A DNA stretch of 15,727 nt. Origin: BQJU01 sp964015035 (GTDB lineage Bacteria > Bacteroidota > Bacteroidia > Chitinophagales > Saprospiraceae). Position 1 is the stretch's first letter; every line of letters starts with the position of its first letter. The position numbers were made by a program, and so were the translations under genes. The stretch spans positions 1 through 15,727 of the forward strand of contig CAXHCA010000154.1 of the NCBI GenBank assembly GCA_964015035.1, read 5' to 3'. Below the pieces are notes generated by a model. The model saw nothing but the letters and a program-made list of their open reading frames with translations. It was not told the DNA's origin and searched no databases. This document shows positions 1-7,425 of the stretch, one piece after another.

Positions 1-44
1 ATGAGATGTCGTCTCGTGGGCTCGGAGATGTGTATAAGAGACAG
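1..44. other. Illumina Nextera adapter left on the contig end
   Basis: Positions 11-44 match the Nextera/Tn5 read-2 adapter as I know it: GTCTCGTGGGCTCGG at 11-25, followed by the 19-base Tn5 mosaic end AGATGTGTATAAGAGACAG at 26-44. Positions 1-10 fit the last two bases of the P7 oligo (AT) plus an 8-base i7 index; that part is inference. This stretch is a sequencing artefact and not genomic DNA. It interrupts the methyltransferase gene, whose true sequence ends at position 45. Confidence 0.96.
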
Positions 45-794
45 CCCAACCACTGTTCCCACTACGATAATACCAGGCCCTTTTGTCGAATTGGCTTCCA
101 CCAAATCGGTAATGGTTGCAACGGTTCCCAATAGGTGTTTTTCATTGGGCAAAGACCCGTTTTGAATCACCATCACAGGGGTATCCTGTTTGCCATTTTG
201 CGCAAAGCAAGCCATGATTTCCCGAATCTTGCGCATGCCCATTAGGATGATTGCGGTAGCGGAAGATTGTGCGGCAATGGCCACATCTTTCGATAAGGTG
301 CCGGAGCGGGTAGTGCCGGTAAGCACCCAGAAGCTTTCGTTCAATCCCCGGCGGGTCGGTGGAATGCCCTGCAATTCCGGTAAGGCAATACAGCTTGAAA
401 TTCCCGGCACTACCTCCACGGGAATGTCAAATGCCCGGGCATAGGCCAGTTCTTCGTGTCCGCGGCCAAAAACAAAAGAATCACCGCCTTTTAAGCGCAC
501 CACATGACCATATCGGAAAGCGTGCTGTACCAATAGTAAGTTGATTTCTTCCTGTTGGTAACTATGTTGACCGGCTCTTTTTCCGACAAAAACTTTCAGC
601 GCACCACGTGGCACTTCCGACAGTATCGCCTCGTTGACCAGCGCATCATACAGCACCACATCGGCTGATTGTAAGGCTTTTAACCCCTTGATGGTCACCA
701 GTTCCGGATCGCCGGGACCGGCACCCACCAGCGTAATACGTGCTTCGTTTTGGTAGCCGCCTTTCTTGTTATTCAGATCGATAAATCTTGCCAT
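45..794 (-). CDS. cobA: Uroporphyrinogen-III C-methyltransferase, 3' end missing
   Basis: This enzyme transfers two methyl groups from S-adenosylmethionine to uroporphyrinogen III, giving precorrin-2, the precursor of siroheme and cobalamin. The frame is open for 250 codons from an ATG at 794 and runs into the adapter without a stop. Visible signatures are the SAM-binding loop VGAGPGDPELVT near residue 20, VLYDALV, then RLKGGDSFVFGRGHEE, and VPGISS, all typical of SUMT. Since family members are usually about 250-280 residues, only a short C-terminal piece should be missing. The start lies 5 bases after the stop of the siroheme-dependent reductase, so the two are almost certainly one operon in which this gene supplies the reductase cofactor. 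It would share the upstream attenuator. A fusion to further siroheme-synthesis (CysG-like) domains cannot be excluded because the end is cut. Confidence 0.93.
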
Positions 795-799
795 GATTA

Positions 800-2944
800 T
801 TAGGCTTTATAATAGTTGTCAATCACTAATTTTTCCACACCACCTTCAGCCATCAATTGCTGTCTACGTGTGGCGATGACTTTCTGCACAAAGGCTTCGG
901 CTTCCGCCAAATAATCCTCCGCGAATTCCTCCGTAGCTTCGTATTTACTGATTTGCAAGACAAATTCTGGGAAGGTGTTGGGAAAATAAAAATCGCCTGT
1001 GTCTACATAGTGGGTTTGAAAATCATCGAGTATGCCGCGGTGGGTATTACATTTCACATCTTTGCTCAGCAAAAGGGCCTTCGCACCAATCACAAACCCG
1101 GTGTAGGCCTGATAGAGGGCGTTCACATAATCTGCTTGCTCAAAAGTGGCCTTGCTGCTGTCAATTTTTTCTTTGGCATCGGCAATAATGGTGCCGACGA
1201 CATCGAGGGTGACACCGGCACATTCGCCTACGCCAATTTCCTGTACATATTCTTCATTTTGACCCCAATCGAAAAAGTCGGTTTCTCCAAGGGTGTCAAT
1301 CTCGGCCAGCGGTTTCAGTAGGTCGTAAAAATAGCGTTTGCCCAATCGGTGCACATAGTCATTGAAGTACTCCGTTTCGGTGGCAGTTTCGTCATAATCT
1401 GCCAATAAATAGCGCAAGGCTTCCGGGATGCGTTTGGTGGGCAATTTAATGACTTTATCCGCTACAAAACCTTCCCCATCCGGACTTACACCACCTCCAA
1501 GTACCACTTGCATGGCAGGAACCACCAATGCTCCTTTTTTGATCGAACTGCCGTGGAATCCGATCTGCGCTGCCATGTGTTGGCCACAGGCATTCATACA
1601 GCCACTGATCTTGATTTTGATGTCGCTATTGATGACTAAGTCTGGGTATTCGGTGCGAATGACGTCCTCTAGCTCTTGAGCCAATCCGGTGCTATTGGTG
1701 ACGCCTAAGGCACAAGTATCGGTTCCCGGACATGCCGTCACATCCGCGATAGTATCAAAACCCGGCTCGGCTAGTCCAAGCTTCAATAACTCGTTAAAAA
1801 GATGTGGCAAACTTTCCTTTCGGAGAAACTTGAGCAGTAATCCTTGATTGACCGTTACCCGAATGTCGTCTGCGGCAAACTGTTTCACCAGGGCGGCCAG
1901 GCTGCGGGCCGTTGGCGCAGCAATATTGCCCAGTGGCACCCGTAATTGAGCGGCGAAGTACCCCTTTTGTTTTTGTTCATACACATTGGTGCTCAACCAC
2001 AAGGCATACTTGTCGGCATCGACCGGAGTGGCGGTTGGTAGGTGTATTTCGGTGGGCGGCGTAGCCTGGGGAAAAGTGGTAATGTCAATAGGGATCTTTT
2101 GGTTTTTTAGTGCTAATTTTTCCAATTCCACCAGGTTTAAAAACTCCTCAAAGCCGATTTTTTGAATCAAAAACTTCATGCGCGCCTTCATGCGTTTTTC
2201 CCGTTCGCCATAGCGGTCGAATACGCGAATGGCCGCTTCCATAAAGGGAATAATACGGTCGGCTTCCAGAAATTCATAAGCCGTTTGCGCCACCATGGAC
2301 ACAGCGCCCAATCCACCTCCGACGACGACCTTAAAACCACGAACTTCCTGTCCGTCTACAGTCTGAATACGCGGAATAAATCCGAAATCATGAAAGTAGG
2401 TAAATGCCGAATCCCGCTCGCTGGAGGAAAAAGCCGGTTTGATTTTACGGCCCATCTCCTGGCAGATCGGGTTGCGGAGAAAGTATTGAAAAGCCGCCTC
2501 CGCGTAAGGAGAGACGTCAAACGGTTCTTCCGGATCGATGCCCGCATTGGCGGAAGCCGTTAAGTTGCGCACCGTATTGCCACAGGCCTCCCGAGCCGTC
2601 ACCCCGCTTTGCGCCAGTTCCGTCCAAATTTTTGGAGAGTCCTCCAATTTCACATAGTGCAGCTGAATATTCTGCCGGGTGGTGAGGTGCAAATTACCAT
2701 TGGTATATTTTTCCGAGACATCGGCGATTTTGATCAATTGATCCGTGGTCAGTTTTCCGTAGGGAATCTTGGTACGAAACATCTGTACGCCAAATTGCCG
2801 CTGGCCGTAAACGCCACGAGTCAGGCGGTACAATTTAAAGCGTTCCTCATCCTCCTGTCCCTTGCGGAATGCTTTGATGCGCCGGTCGAGTTCCAGGATA
2901 TCTTCTTGAGCAGCTTTGTTGACATTGGTGAAATCGTAATTCAT
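800..2944 (-). CDS. Siroheme sulfite/nitrite reductase with C-terminal HEPN-like domain
   Basis: Assimilatory reductase of the siroheme/4Fe-4S family, which reduces sulfite to sulfide (or nitrite to ammonia) by six electrons in the cytoplasm. Two half-domains are seen: an N-terminal ferredoxin-like half with HLTTRQNIQLHYV near residue 90, and the cluster ligands C405-x5-C411 (ACPGTDTC) and C449-x3-C453 (GCMNAC), numbered from the ATG at 2944. The protein has 714 residues, about 150-200 more than the usual 500-570. The extra C-terminal part, roughly residues 580-700, is helical and HEPN-like, as in related Bacteroidota proteins. An in-frame TTG at 2968 was rejected because it lies inside the U-tract of the upstream terminator. 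The cysteine-rich leader and the SUMT gene 5 bases downstream favour sulfite as the substrate; the sequence alone does not fully separate sulfite from nitrite reductases. Confidence 0.92.
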   Translation of the reverse strand: MNYDFTNVNKAAQEDILELDRRIKAFRKGQEDEERFKLYRLTRGVYGQRQFGVQMFRTKIPYGKLTTDQLIKIADVSEKYTNGNLHLTTRQNIQLHYVKLEDSPKIWTELAQSGVTAREACGNTVRNLTASANAGIDPEEPFDVSPYAEAAFQYFLRNPICQEMGRKIKPAFSSSERDSAFTYFHDFGFIPRIQTVDGQEVRGFKVVVGGGLGAVSMVAQTAYEFLEADRIIPFMEAAIRVFDRYGEREKRMKARMKFLIQKIGFEEFLNLVELEKLALKNQKIPIDITTFPQATPPTEIHLPTATPVDADKYALWLSTNVYEQKQKGYFAAQLRVPLGNIAAPTARSLAALVKQFAADDIRVTVNQGLLLKFLRKESLPHLFNELLKLGLAEPGFDTIADVTACPGTDTCALGVTNSTGLAQELEDVIRTEYPDLVINSDIKIKISGCMNACGQHMAAQIGFHGSSIKKGALVVPAMQVVLGGGVSPDGEGFVADKVIKLPTKRIPEALRYLLADYDETATETEYFNDYVHRLGKRYFYDLLKPLAEIDTLGETDFFDWGQNEEYVQEIGVGECAGVTLDVVGTIIADAKEKIDSSKATFEQADYVNALYQAYTGFVIGAKALLLSKDVKCNTHRGILDDFQTHYVDTGDFYFPNTFPEFVLQISKYEATEEFAEDYLAEAEAFVQKVIATRRQQLMAEGGVEKLVIDNYYKA

Positions 2945-2966
2945 GGTATTGGATATGTTTGAAAAC

Positions 2967-3004
2967 AAAAAAGGCCTTACCAGATTGCTCCGGTAAGGCC
3001 TTTT
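2967..3004 (-). terminator. Intrinsic terminator (attenuator hairpin) before the reductase
   Basis: Read on the minus strand, AAAAGGCCTTACC (3004-2992), a 10-base loop, and GGTAAGGCCTTTT (2981-2969) form a perfect 13-bp stem, with a six-T run beginning inside the 3' arm. It lies between the leader ORF stop (3026) and the reductase ATG (2944), in the reductase's own 5' region. It would therefore stop transcription before the operon unless something prevents it from forming. Confidence 0.9.
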
Positions 3005-3046
3005 GCTTTGTTCAATCAGTAATTTTTAGACAAAGACGGTCCTGCC
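2992..3046 (-). promoter_or_regulatory. Candidate antiterminator, alternative to the terminator stem
   Basis: The end of the leader ORF (GGCAGGACCGTCTTTGT, 3046-3030) can pair with the stretch holding the terminator 5' arm (3011-2992). CUUUGU pairs with ACAAAG (6 bp). Then, after an internal loop, CC pairs with GG, GG with CC around a bulged A, A with U, and GG with CC: about 13 bp in all by hand. This would sequester the 5' arm of the terminator. A short competing pairing, TTGCC within the Cys codons with GGCAG, could act as the 1:2 protector hairpin. No folding energy was computed. Confidence 0.55.
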
Positions 3047-3103
3047 AGAGTTCGACTCGTGGTAACAACAGCAACGGCAACAAAAAATCGACATTCGTCT
3101 CAT
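3026..3103 (-). CDS. Cysteine-rich leader peptide of the sulfite reductase operon
   Basis: A 25-codon ORF (ATG at 3103, TAA at 3028-3026) reads MRRMSIFCCRCCCYH and ends GRTVFV. Five of six consecutive codons, 8 to 13, encode cysteine (TGT TGC CGT TGC TGT TGT). It sits between a candidate promoter and an intrinsic terminator, just upstream of a sulfur-assimilation gene. This is the classical layout of amino-acid operon attenuation: ribosomes stall at the Cys codons when charged tRNA-Cys is scarce, leaving the antiterminator segment (codons 20-25) free. When Cys is plentiful the ribosome reaches the stop codon, covers that segment and the terminator forms. A second in-frame ATG is codon 4. There is no Shine-Dalgarno sequence, only an A-rich stretch upstream, as is usual in this phylum. 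The ORF itself is directly visible; the regulation is inferred. Confidence 0.82.
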   Translation of the reverse strand: MRRMSIFCCRCCCYHESNSGRTVFV

Positions 3104-3157
3104 TACATTGATTTTTATCTGGCTAAGCACAGGTCTAAATCTGCGCTAAGGACAGTG

Positions 3158-3188
3158 CAAGTCTACCTACATTATGTGACTGTTGCAA
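3158..3188 (-). promoter_or_regulatory. Candidate Bacteroidota promoter for the leader and reductase operon
   Basis: On the minus strand TTG (3188-3186) is followed after 20 bases by TAGACTTG (3165-3158), one mismatch from the Bacteroidota -7 element TAnnTTTG. Transcription would start near 3150 and give a leader of about 47 bases before the leader-peptide ATG at 3103. Placement is right for an attenuator; the assignment is by eye. Confidence 0.45.
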
Positions 3189-3478
3189 GTTTTAAGCCGT
3201 TAATTTTTTCATAAAACATTGATTCATAGGAATATATGAACAAAGTTTGTTGCGTTTCTAAAAGTTGTAAATCAGAGGGTTAAGGAGAGCGTTGGGAGTG
3301 GGAAAGCGGGAGAAGGGATGAAAAAAAATTGACAACAGCCTGGATAGTTTTGAAACTAAGCCAAGAAAGTCTGAGTTACTAGAGGAGAAAATACACTGTA
3401 ATCATGGTGGTAACTTTAGTTGGTTTTTAGATTTAGGTTTTAGGACCGTTCGCCGTAGAGCGTCTCTGATACAAATCC
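3189..3478. other. Intergenic stretch with no recognisable feature
   Basis: The stretch lies between the candidate promoter of the reductase operon and the stop of the next minus-strand gene. It is locally purine-rich on the plus strand around 3270-3330. I see no open frame of convincing composition, no tRNA-like fold and no clear terminator for the gene ending at 3479. Confidence 0.5.
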
Positions 3479-4033
3479 TCAATCCAGTTTCCTCGGCCCC
3501 TCCGAGTCCTGATGAATCATCCAATGTTCATCCTGAATAGATTTGTAGACAATCTCATAATCGAGTCCTTCTGAAAGCATTTTTTCGATGGTTTTTTTCA
3601 TGAGGTCAAAGTCCTCGGGCGAGCCTTTTATACCCAGGAAGAGGTAATCCGAATTGGCAGGAATGGCCATGCCTTTGTTGAGGGTGGCGGAGGAAAAGTA
3701 TTTTAAGCTATCCAGTTCAGGCACATTTTTTTTCAAAAAGAGCGTCCATTCGTTGTTGTATTCTGCCAGATTATGTCTTTTACCCTGGTAAATTAAGGTA
3801 ACAGATTCAATGATCGCCGGACCGATGCCGTGGTTTTTTAATCTAAATTCATAGGTAGAAGTGCTCCCATCCACCGTTGTTGAAAGATCGAGATAGGGCA
3901 TGATCGACAGGTAATTCTGTTTGCTCATCAAGTTGGTCTGATAAATAAAAATCAGCAGAGTGATAAAGCTGATGCCCATAGCAGAGAGAGACAATAGGCG
4001 TTCGGAATTAAATTTGAGCTTAAACTTTGACAT
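3479..4033 (-). CDS. Small single-pass membrane protein, function unknown
   Basis: A 184-residue protein starting at the ATG at 4033. The basic N-terminus (MSKFKLKF) is followed by one hydrophobic segment at about residues 13-34 (LLSLSAMGISFITLLIFIY), probably a membrane anchor, and then a soluble part with a beta-rich look (YEFRLKNHGIGPAIIESVTLIYQG). The motif N-x-G-x-GPA in that part is common in uncharacterised membrane-anchored proteins, but I do not recognise a named family. It is transcribed alone, divergently from the lipoprotein at 4184, with its own candidate promoter. There is no predicted catalytic motif. Confidence 0.7.
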   Translation of the reverse strand: MSKFKLKFNSERLLSLSAMGISFITLLIFIYQTNLMSKQNYLSIMPYLDLSTTVDGSTSTYEFRLKNHGIGPAIIESVTLIYQGKRHNLAEYNNEWTLFLKKNVPELDSLKYFSSATLNKGMAIPANSDYLFLGIKGSPEDFDLMKKTIEKMLSEGLDYEIVYKSIQDEHWMIHQDSEGPRKLD

Positions 4034-4138
4034 GTTGTGAAATAAGTTCTAATGTTGATGCTTAAAATTACAGGTTATTTGGCAATTCTTTTGATTTAGA
4101 GCCCACCTAAAATCTGAATCAGGAGATTTGTCAAAGAA

Positions 4139-4172
4139 CAAAAATACCTGGAAGATTCCCTATCTTCACAAA
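4139..4172 (-). promoter_or_regulatory. Candidate promoter for the small membrane protein gene
   Basis: On the minus strand TTTG (4172-4169) and a perfect TAnnTTTG match, TATTTTTG (4146-4139), are separated by 22 bases. The leader to the ATG at 4033 would be about 100 bases. The element lies in the divergent region shared with the lipoprotein gene at 4184, so the two promoters may overlap. Confidence 0.5.
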
Positions 4173-4183
4173 AAACCTACAAG

Positions 4184-4630
4184 ATGAAAAACTACCTCTT
4201 ATTTCTGCTTCCCTTATTTGGGATTAGCAATACCCAAACCAGTTGTGCGCCTAAGGGCGACGTGATAATGACCAATATCGCCAAAGAAGATCTACTTGGC
4301 AAATGGCAGTGGGTGCTTTCCCGCCGCGAAAGCCGCATGAACGGTACCACGGAAACCACGCCCGAAGATTTAGGCAAAACCATGCTGGTTGAATTTACGG
4401 TGGATGACAAAGTAAATGTCTACCACGACGGGCAATTGGTGACAACCAATACTTACGAGTTATCCAATCCGGGAACGGATAATCAAACGATGCTCAAGGT
4501 GACTGTCAATGGCCAGTATGTCGAACCCAACTGTGAATCTGGCCCCATTTCTTTAAAAGGAAAAACACTGACCATTTCCGGGGGCTACAATGATGCGGGC
4601 AGCACCCAGGTTTTCGAAAAGATGGATTGA
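4184..4630 (+). CDS. Small lipocalin-like lipoprotein
   Basis: A 148-residue exported protein. The N-terminus MKNYLLFLLPLFGISNTQTSC is a signal peptide with a probable lipidated cysteine at residue 21 (TQTS-C, a loose lipobox of the kind often seen in Bacteroidota). The mature part begins with LLGKWQWVLSRRES and continues with alternating strands and a tryptophan-bearing GKW motif, ending KGKTLTISGGYNDAGSTQVFEKM. That pattern fits the lipocalin-like META/DUF families in which a small barrel starts with a G-x-W motif. No ligand or enzymatic activity can be deduced. It stands alone between a divergent gene and aspS, which has its own promoter. Confidence 0.72.
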   Translation: MKNYLLFLLPLFGISNTQTSCAPKGDVIMTNIAKEDLLGKWQWVLSRRESRMNGTTETTPEDLGKTMLVEFTVDDKVNVYHDGQLVTTNTYELSNPGTDNQTMLKVTVNGQYVEPNCESGPISLKGKTLTISGGYNDAGSTQVFEKMD

Positions 4631-4694
4631 TAAATCGGGTTCTCAAGGAATTTTTTAGCATTGAAGAAGGTTGTTTTTAAAAAAAAGTCGCTGG

Positions 4695-4728
4695 TTGAGC
4701 ATCAAACCGGTGAATAGCCTTATTTTTG
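4695..4728 (+). promoter_or_regulatory. Candidate promoter for aspS
   Basis: TTG at 4695-4697 and TATTTTTG at 4721-4728, a full match to TAnnTTTG, are separated by 23 bases, slightly long. Transcription would start near 4734, leaving a leader of about 36 bases. No T-box or other riboregulator fits in so short a leader. Confidence 0.5.
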
Positions 4729-4769
4729 TGCTCCTTTTAGAAAATTGACGATTAAAATCATCATTCCAA

Positions 4770-6554
4770 ATGTATCGTACACACAACTGCGGAGAACTGA
4801 GACAAGCACACGTTGGACAAGAAGTCACATTGAGTGGCTGGGTGCAAAAGGCGAGAGATAAAGGCTTCATGATGTGGATTGATCTGCGCGACCGCTACGG
4901 CATCACGCAGCTGATCTTTAGTGAGGAAAAATCATCCGCTGAGCTGTTTGAAAAAGCGCGTACCCTGGGCCGCGAATTTGTGATTAAGGTGACGGGTAAA
5001 GTTATCGAAAGAACTTCAAAAAATGATAAAATCCCAACCGGTGATATCGAGATTGAAGTAACGGCTTTAGAGATCCTCAATGCTGCAAAATTGCCTCCTT
5101 TTACGATTGATGACGATACCGATGGCGGTGATGATCTGCGGATGAAATACCGCTACCTAGATTTACGGCGCAGACCGGTACAAAATAACCTGATTTTCCG
5201 GAGCAACCTAGCTTTGGAAACCCGGAAATATCTGGGTGGAAATGATTTTGTAGAAGTGGAGACGCCATTTCTGATCAAAAGCACCCCGGAAGGTGCCCGC
5301 GACTTTGTGGTGCCCAGCCGGATGAATCCCGGACAGTTTTATGCACTGCCGCAATCGCCACAGACCTTCAAACAAATCCTAATGGTAGCAGGCATGGACA
5401 AATACTTCCAGATTGTGAAGTGTTTCCGTGACGAAGACTTACGGGCAGACCGCCAACCGGAATTTACCCAGATTGACTGTGAGATGGCATTTGTCACCCA
5501 GGAAGAAATTCTGAATACCTTTGAAGGATTGACCAAGCACCTTTTTCAGACTACACTGGGGGTAGAATTGCCCGATTTTCCGCGTATGACTTATGATGAA
5601 GCCATGAAACGCTATGGTTCCGACAAGCCGGATATGCGATTTGGTATGGAATTTACGGAGCTGAACGACTTGGCTCAAGGCAAAGGCTTTGGTGTATTCG
5701 ATAGCGCGGAGTTGGTTGTGGGGATTTGCGTGCCCGGACAAGCCGCCAATTATTCCAATAAAGACATCAAAAAACTCACCGAGTGGATGCAGCGCCCGCA
5801 GATTGGTGCGAAAGGCTTGGTGAATGTGAAGTATAACGAAGATGGATCCTTCAAGTCTTCTGTAGACAAATTCTTCAGCGGAGAAGACCTGAAAGCCTGG
5901 GCCGAAAAAATGGGTGCCAATCCTGGTGATTTGCTGCTGATCCTCAGTGGTGAGGCTGATAAAACCCGCAAGCAACTCAATGAGCTTCGCCTGGAAATGG
6001 GACGCACTCTGGGACTGATGAAACCCGGTGAATTTAAGCCTTTATGGGTAATTGATTTCCCGCTTTTGGAGTGGGATGAAGAAGCCGAGCGTTTCTTTGC
6101 CATGCACCACCCTTTTACCTCTCCGAAGAAGGAAGATGTGCAACGCATGCTCACCGGTGACCATGAAACGATGAAGAACCTGCGCGCGGATGCCTATGAC
6201 TTGGTGATCAACGGCGTAGAAATTGGGGGAGGGTCCATACGTATCCACGACCGGGCCTTGCAGGAAAGAAACTTCAAACTGCTGGGCTTCACGGATGAAG
6301 AGGCTGAGGCACAATTTGGATTCCTGATGGGCGCTTTTGAGTTTGGTGCCCCACCACACGGCGGTATTGCCTTTGGTTTTGACCGTCTTTGTGCGGTAAT
6401 GAATGGCCAAAATTCCATCCGGGATTTCATTGCCTTCCCGAAAAACAATCAAGGTCGTGATATGATGATCGATGCTCCTTCTCCGGTAGCGGAGGAACAG
6501 ATGGAGGAGTTGCAACTTAAGCTGGACTTGCAGGAGAAAACGATCAAGGAATAA
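4770..6554 (+). CDS. aspS: Aspartyl-tRNA synthetase
   Basis: This enzyme attaches aspartate to tRNA-Asp in the cytoplasm with ATP. It is a 594-residue class II synthetase of the bacterial type. Domains in order: an N-terminal OB-fold anticodon-binding domain (residues 1-110, LSGWVQKARDKGFMMWIDLRDRYG), catalytic motif 2 with FRDEDLRADRQPEFTQ at 219-234, a bacterial GAD insertion domain at about 285-415, and motif 3 GAPPHGGIAFGFDR at 526-539. Length and motifs are complete. At the OB-fold position where discriminating and non-discriminating enzymes often differ (RD-L-G or RD-H-G), this one has RD-K-G. I therefore cannot tell from this residue whether it also charges tRNA-Asn. It has its own promoter and no co-transcribed partner. 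Confidence 0.98.
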   Translation: MYRTHNCGELRQAHVGQEVTLSGWVQKARDKGFMMWIDLRDRYGITQLIFSEEKSSAELFEKARTLGREFVIKVTGKVIERTSKNDKIPTGDIEIEVTALEILNAAKLPPFTIDDDTDGGDDLRMKYRYLDLRRRPVQNNLIFRSNLALETRKYLGGNDFVEVETPFLIKSTPEGARDFVVPSRMNPGQFYALPQSPQTFKQILMVAGMDKYFQIVKCFRDEDLRADRQPEFTQIDCEMAFVTQEEILNTFEGLTKHLFQTTLGVELPDFPRMTYDEAMKRYGSDKPDMRFGMEFTELNDLAQGKGFGVFDSAELVVGICVPGQAANYSNKDIKKLTEWMQRPQIGAKGLVNVKYNEDGSFKSSVDKFFSGEDLKAWAEKMGANPGDLLLILSGEADKTRKQLNELRLEMGRTLGLMKPGEFKPLWVIDFPLLEWDEEAERFFAMHHPFTSPKKEDVQRMLTGDHETMKNLRADAYDLVINGVEIGGGSIRIHDRALQERNFKLLGFTDEEAEAQFGFLMGAFEFGAPPHGGIAFGFDRLCAVMNGQNSIRDFIAFPKNNQGRDMMIDAPSPVAEEQMEELQLKLDLQEKTIKE

Positions 6555-6651
6555 GGTCGTATAATAGTTCTACCAGGAATCATAATCGATTGCCGAAACT
6601 ATTGAATTTGTCTAATAGCTGTACCATTTTACGGTATAAACAAAGGAAATT

Positions 6652-7422
6652 ATGAAATTGACTTCCTTCCTCCTGCTCATCACGTTTGCCGCCGGCTGTT
6701 CTCTTTCCAAAGTAACGCCCAAACAATTGGCGAAAGCCCAAAAGGAGTTTGCCGCGGCTAATTTTGCGATGGGCCCGGAAGGGGGGACGGAAATTGATGC
6801 GCAACTGGATCCTATTCAGAAGGCAGACCAGAATTCAGATGGTTATGTTGCGATGTTGGCTTGGAAGATGGGTAGCGATGCGGAAAACTATTACAATGAA
6901 AACGGTAGTTGGGATACCTTGGACTCCAAATACCTGACTTGGGTGACACAAAAATCACAATTTATCCAGGTTGCCAAATCGCTAAAATTGCAACGTTTGC
7001 AAAAGGAACGCCTTGCATTGCGCATGGAGCAATTGTTGGGTCTGGCGCCCAATGTGGCTAAAGATACTGGCCGCGTCTTTATGGAAATGTGGGTAAAAGC
7101 GGAAGATTTATTTCGCCCTTGTCGTGACCCGGAAGTGACGGACCGCGAATGTAACACCAGTTTTCCCGGCGGGGCCTATTCAAGTACCGGACCGGCTTAT
7201 GGTCAGGTTTATGATGGCTTAGTGCAAGGTAATGTCAGAGCTGATGCACCGGAGGGGGAACCTCTTTACCGGGCACCCTGGACCCGCCTTGGGTATACCT
7301 ACGATTACCATACGCGAAACCGGACCCATTTTGGCATGAGTGAATACATCATCAAACAAGGGGCTATTGTGAAAATCGTTGCAAAAACACCAACAGAAAC
7401 GTGGCTCAAAGCGCTTAAATAA
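6652..7422 (+). CDS. Lipoprotein of unknown family
   Basis: A 256-residue protein with a clear lipoprotein signal: MKLTSFLLLITFAAGC, with the lipobox AAGC placing the lipidated cysteine at residue 16. The mature part has a charged helical region at roughly 20-140 (KVTPKQLAKAQKEF, then SLKLQRLQKERLALRMEQLLG) and a C-terminal part rich in Tyr, Gly and Arg with two nearby cysteines (FRPCRDPEVTDRECN near 165) that could form a disulphide. I do not recognise the family. It begins 97 bases after aspS and ends 3 bases from the convergent von Willebrand A gene, leaving no room for a separate terminator. Confidence 0.75.
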   Translation: MKLTSFLLLITFAAGCSLSKVTPKQLAKAQKEFAAANFAMGPEGGTEIDAQLDPIQKADQNSDGYVAMLAWKMGSDAENYYNENGSWDTLDSKYLTWVTQKSQFIQVAKSLKLQRLQKERLALRMEQLLGLAPNVAKDTGRVFMEMWVKAEDLFRPCRDPEVTDRECNTSFPGGAYSSTGPAYGQVYDGLVQGNVRADAPEGEPLYRAPWTRLGYTYDYHTRNRTHFGMSEYIIKQGAIVKIVAKTPTETWLKALK

Positions 7423-7425
7423 GGA

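Noticed and set aside
190..544. Plus-strand open frames near the left end
   Set aside because: They are antisense to the methyltransferase gene, which reads continuously with clear family motifs on the minus strand.
800..1240. HEPN domain read as part of a toxin-antitoxin or defence system
   Set aside because: No nucleotidyltransferase partner is adjacent, the R-x4-6-H motif is not seen, and the domain is fused to a metabolic enzyme.
857..2962. Plus-strand open frames of 117-154 codons inside the reductase gene
   Set aside because: They overlap well-supported coding sequence on the other strand and show no recognisable protein features.
2945..2968. Upstream TTG start giving an 8-residue longer sulfite reductase
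   Set aside because: The TTG lies in the U-tract of the terminator; the ATG at 2944 fits the family start and leaves room for the attenuator.
2967..3150. A SAM or other metabolite riboswitch upstream of the reductase
   Set aside because: I find no conserved riboswitch core; the Cys-rich ORF plus terminator explains the leader better.
4127..4168. Plus-strand promoter TTTG ... TATCTTCA for the small lipoprotein
   Set aside because: The spacing is about 30 bases and the -7 element has two mismatches, so it was not listed.
5439..6515. Several long open frames antisense to aspS (up to 178 codons)
   Set aside because: They are shadow frames of a fully conserved synthetase gene and have no family-like motifs.
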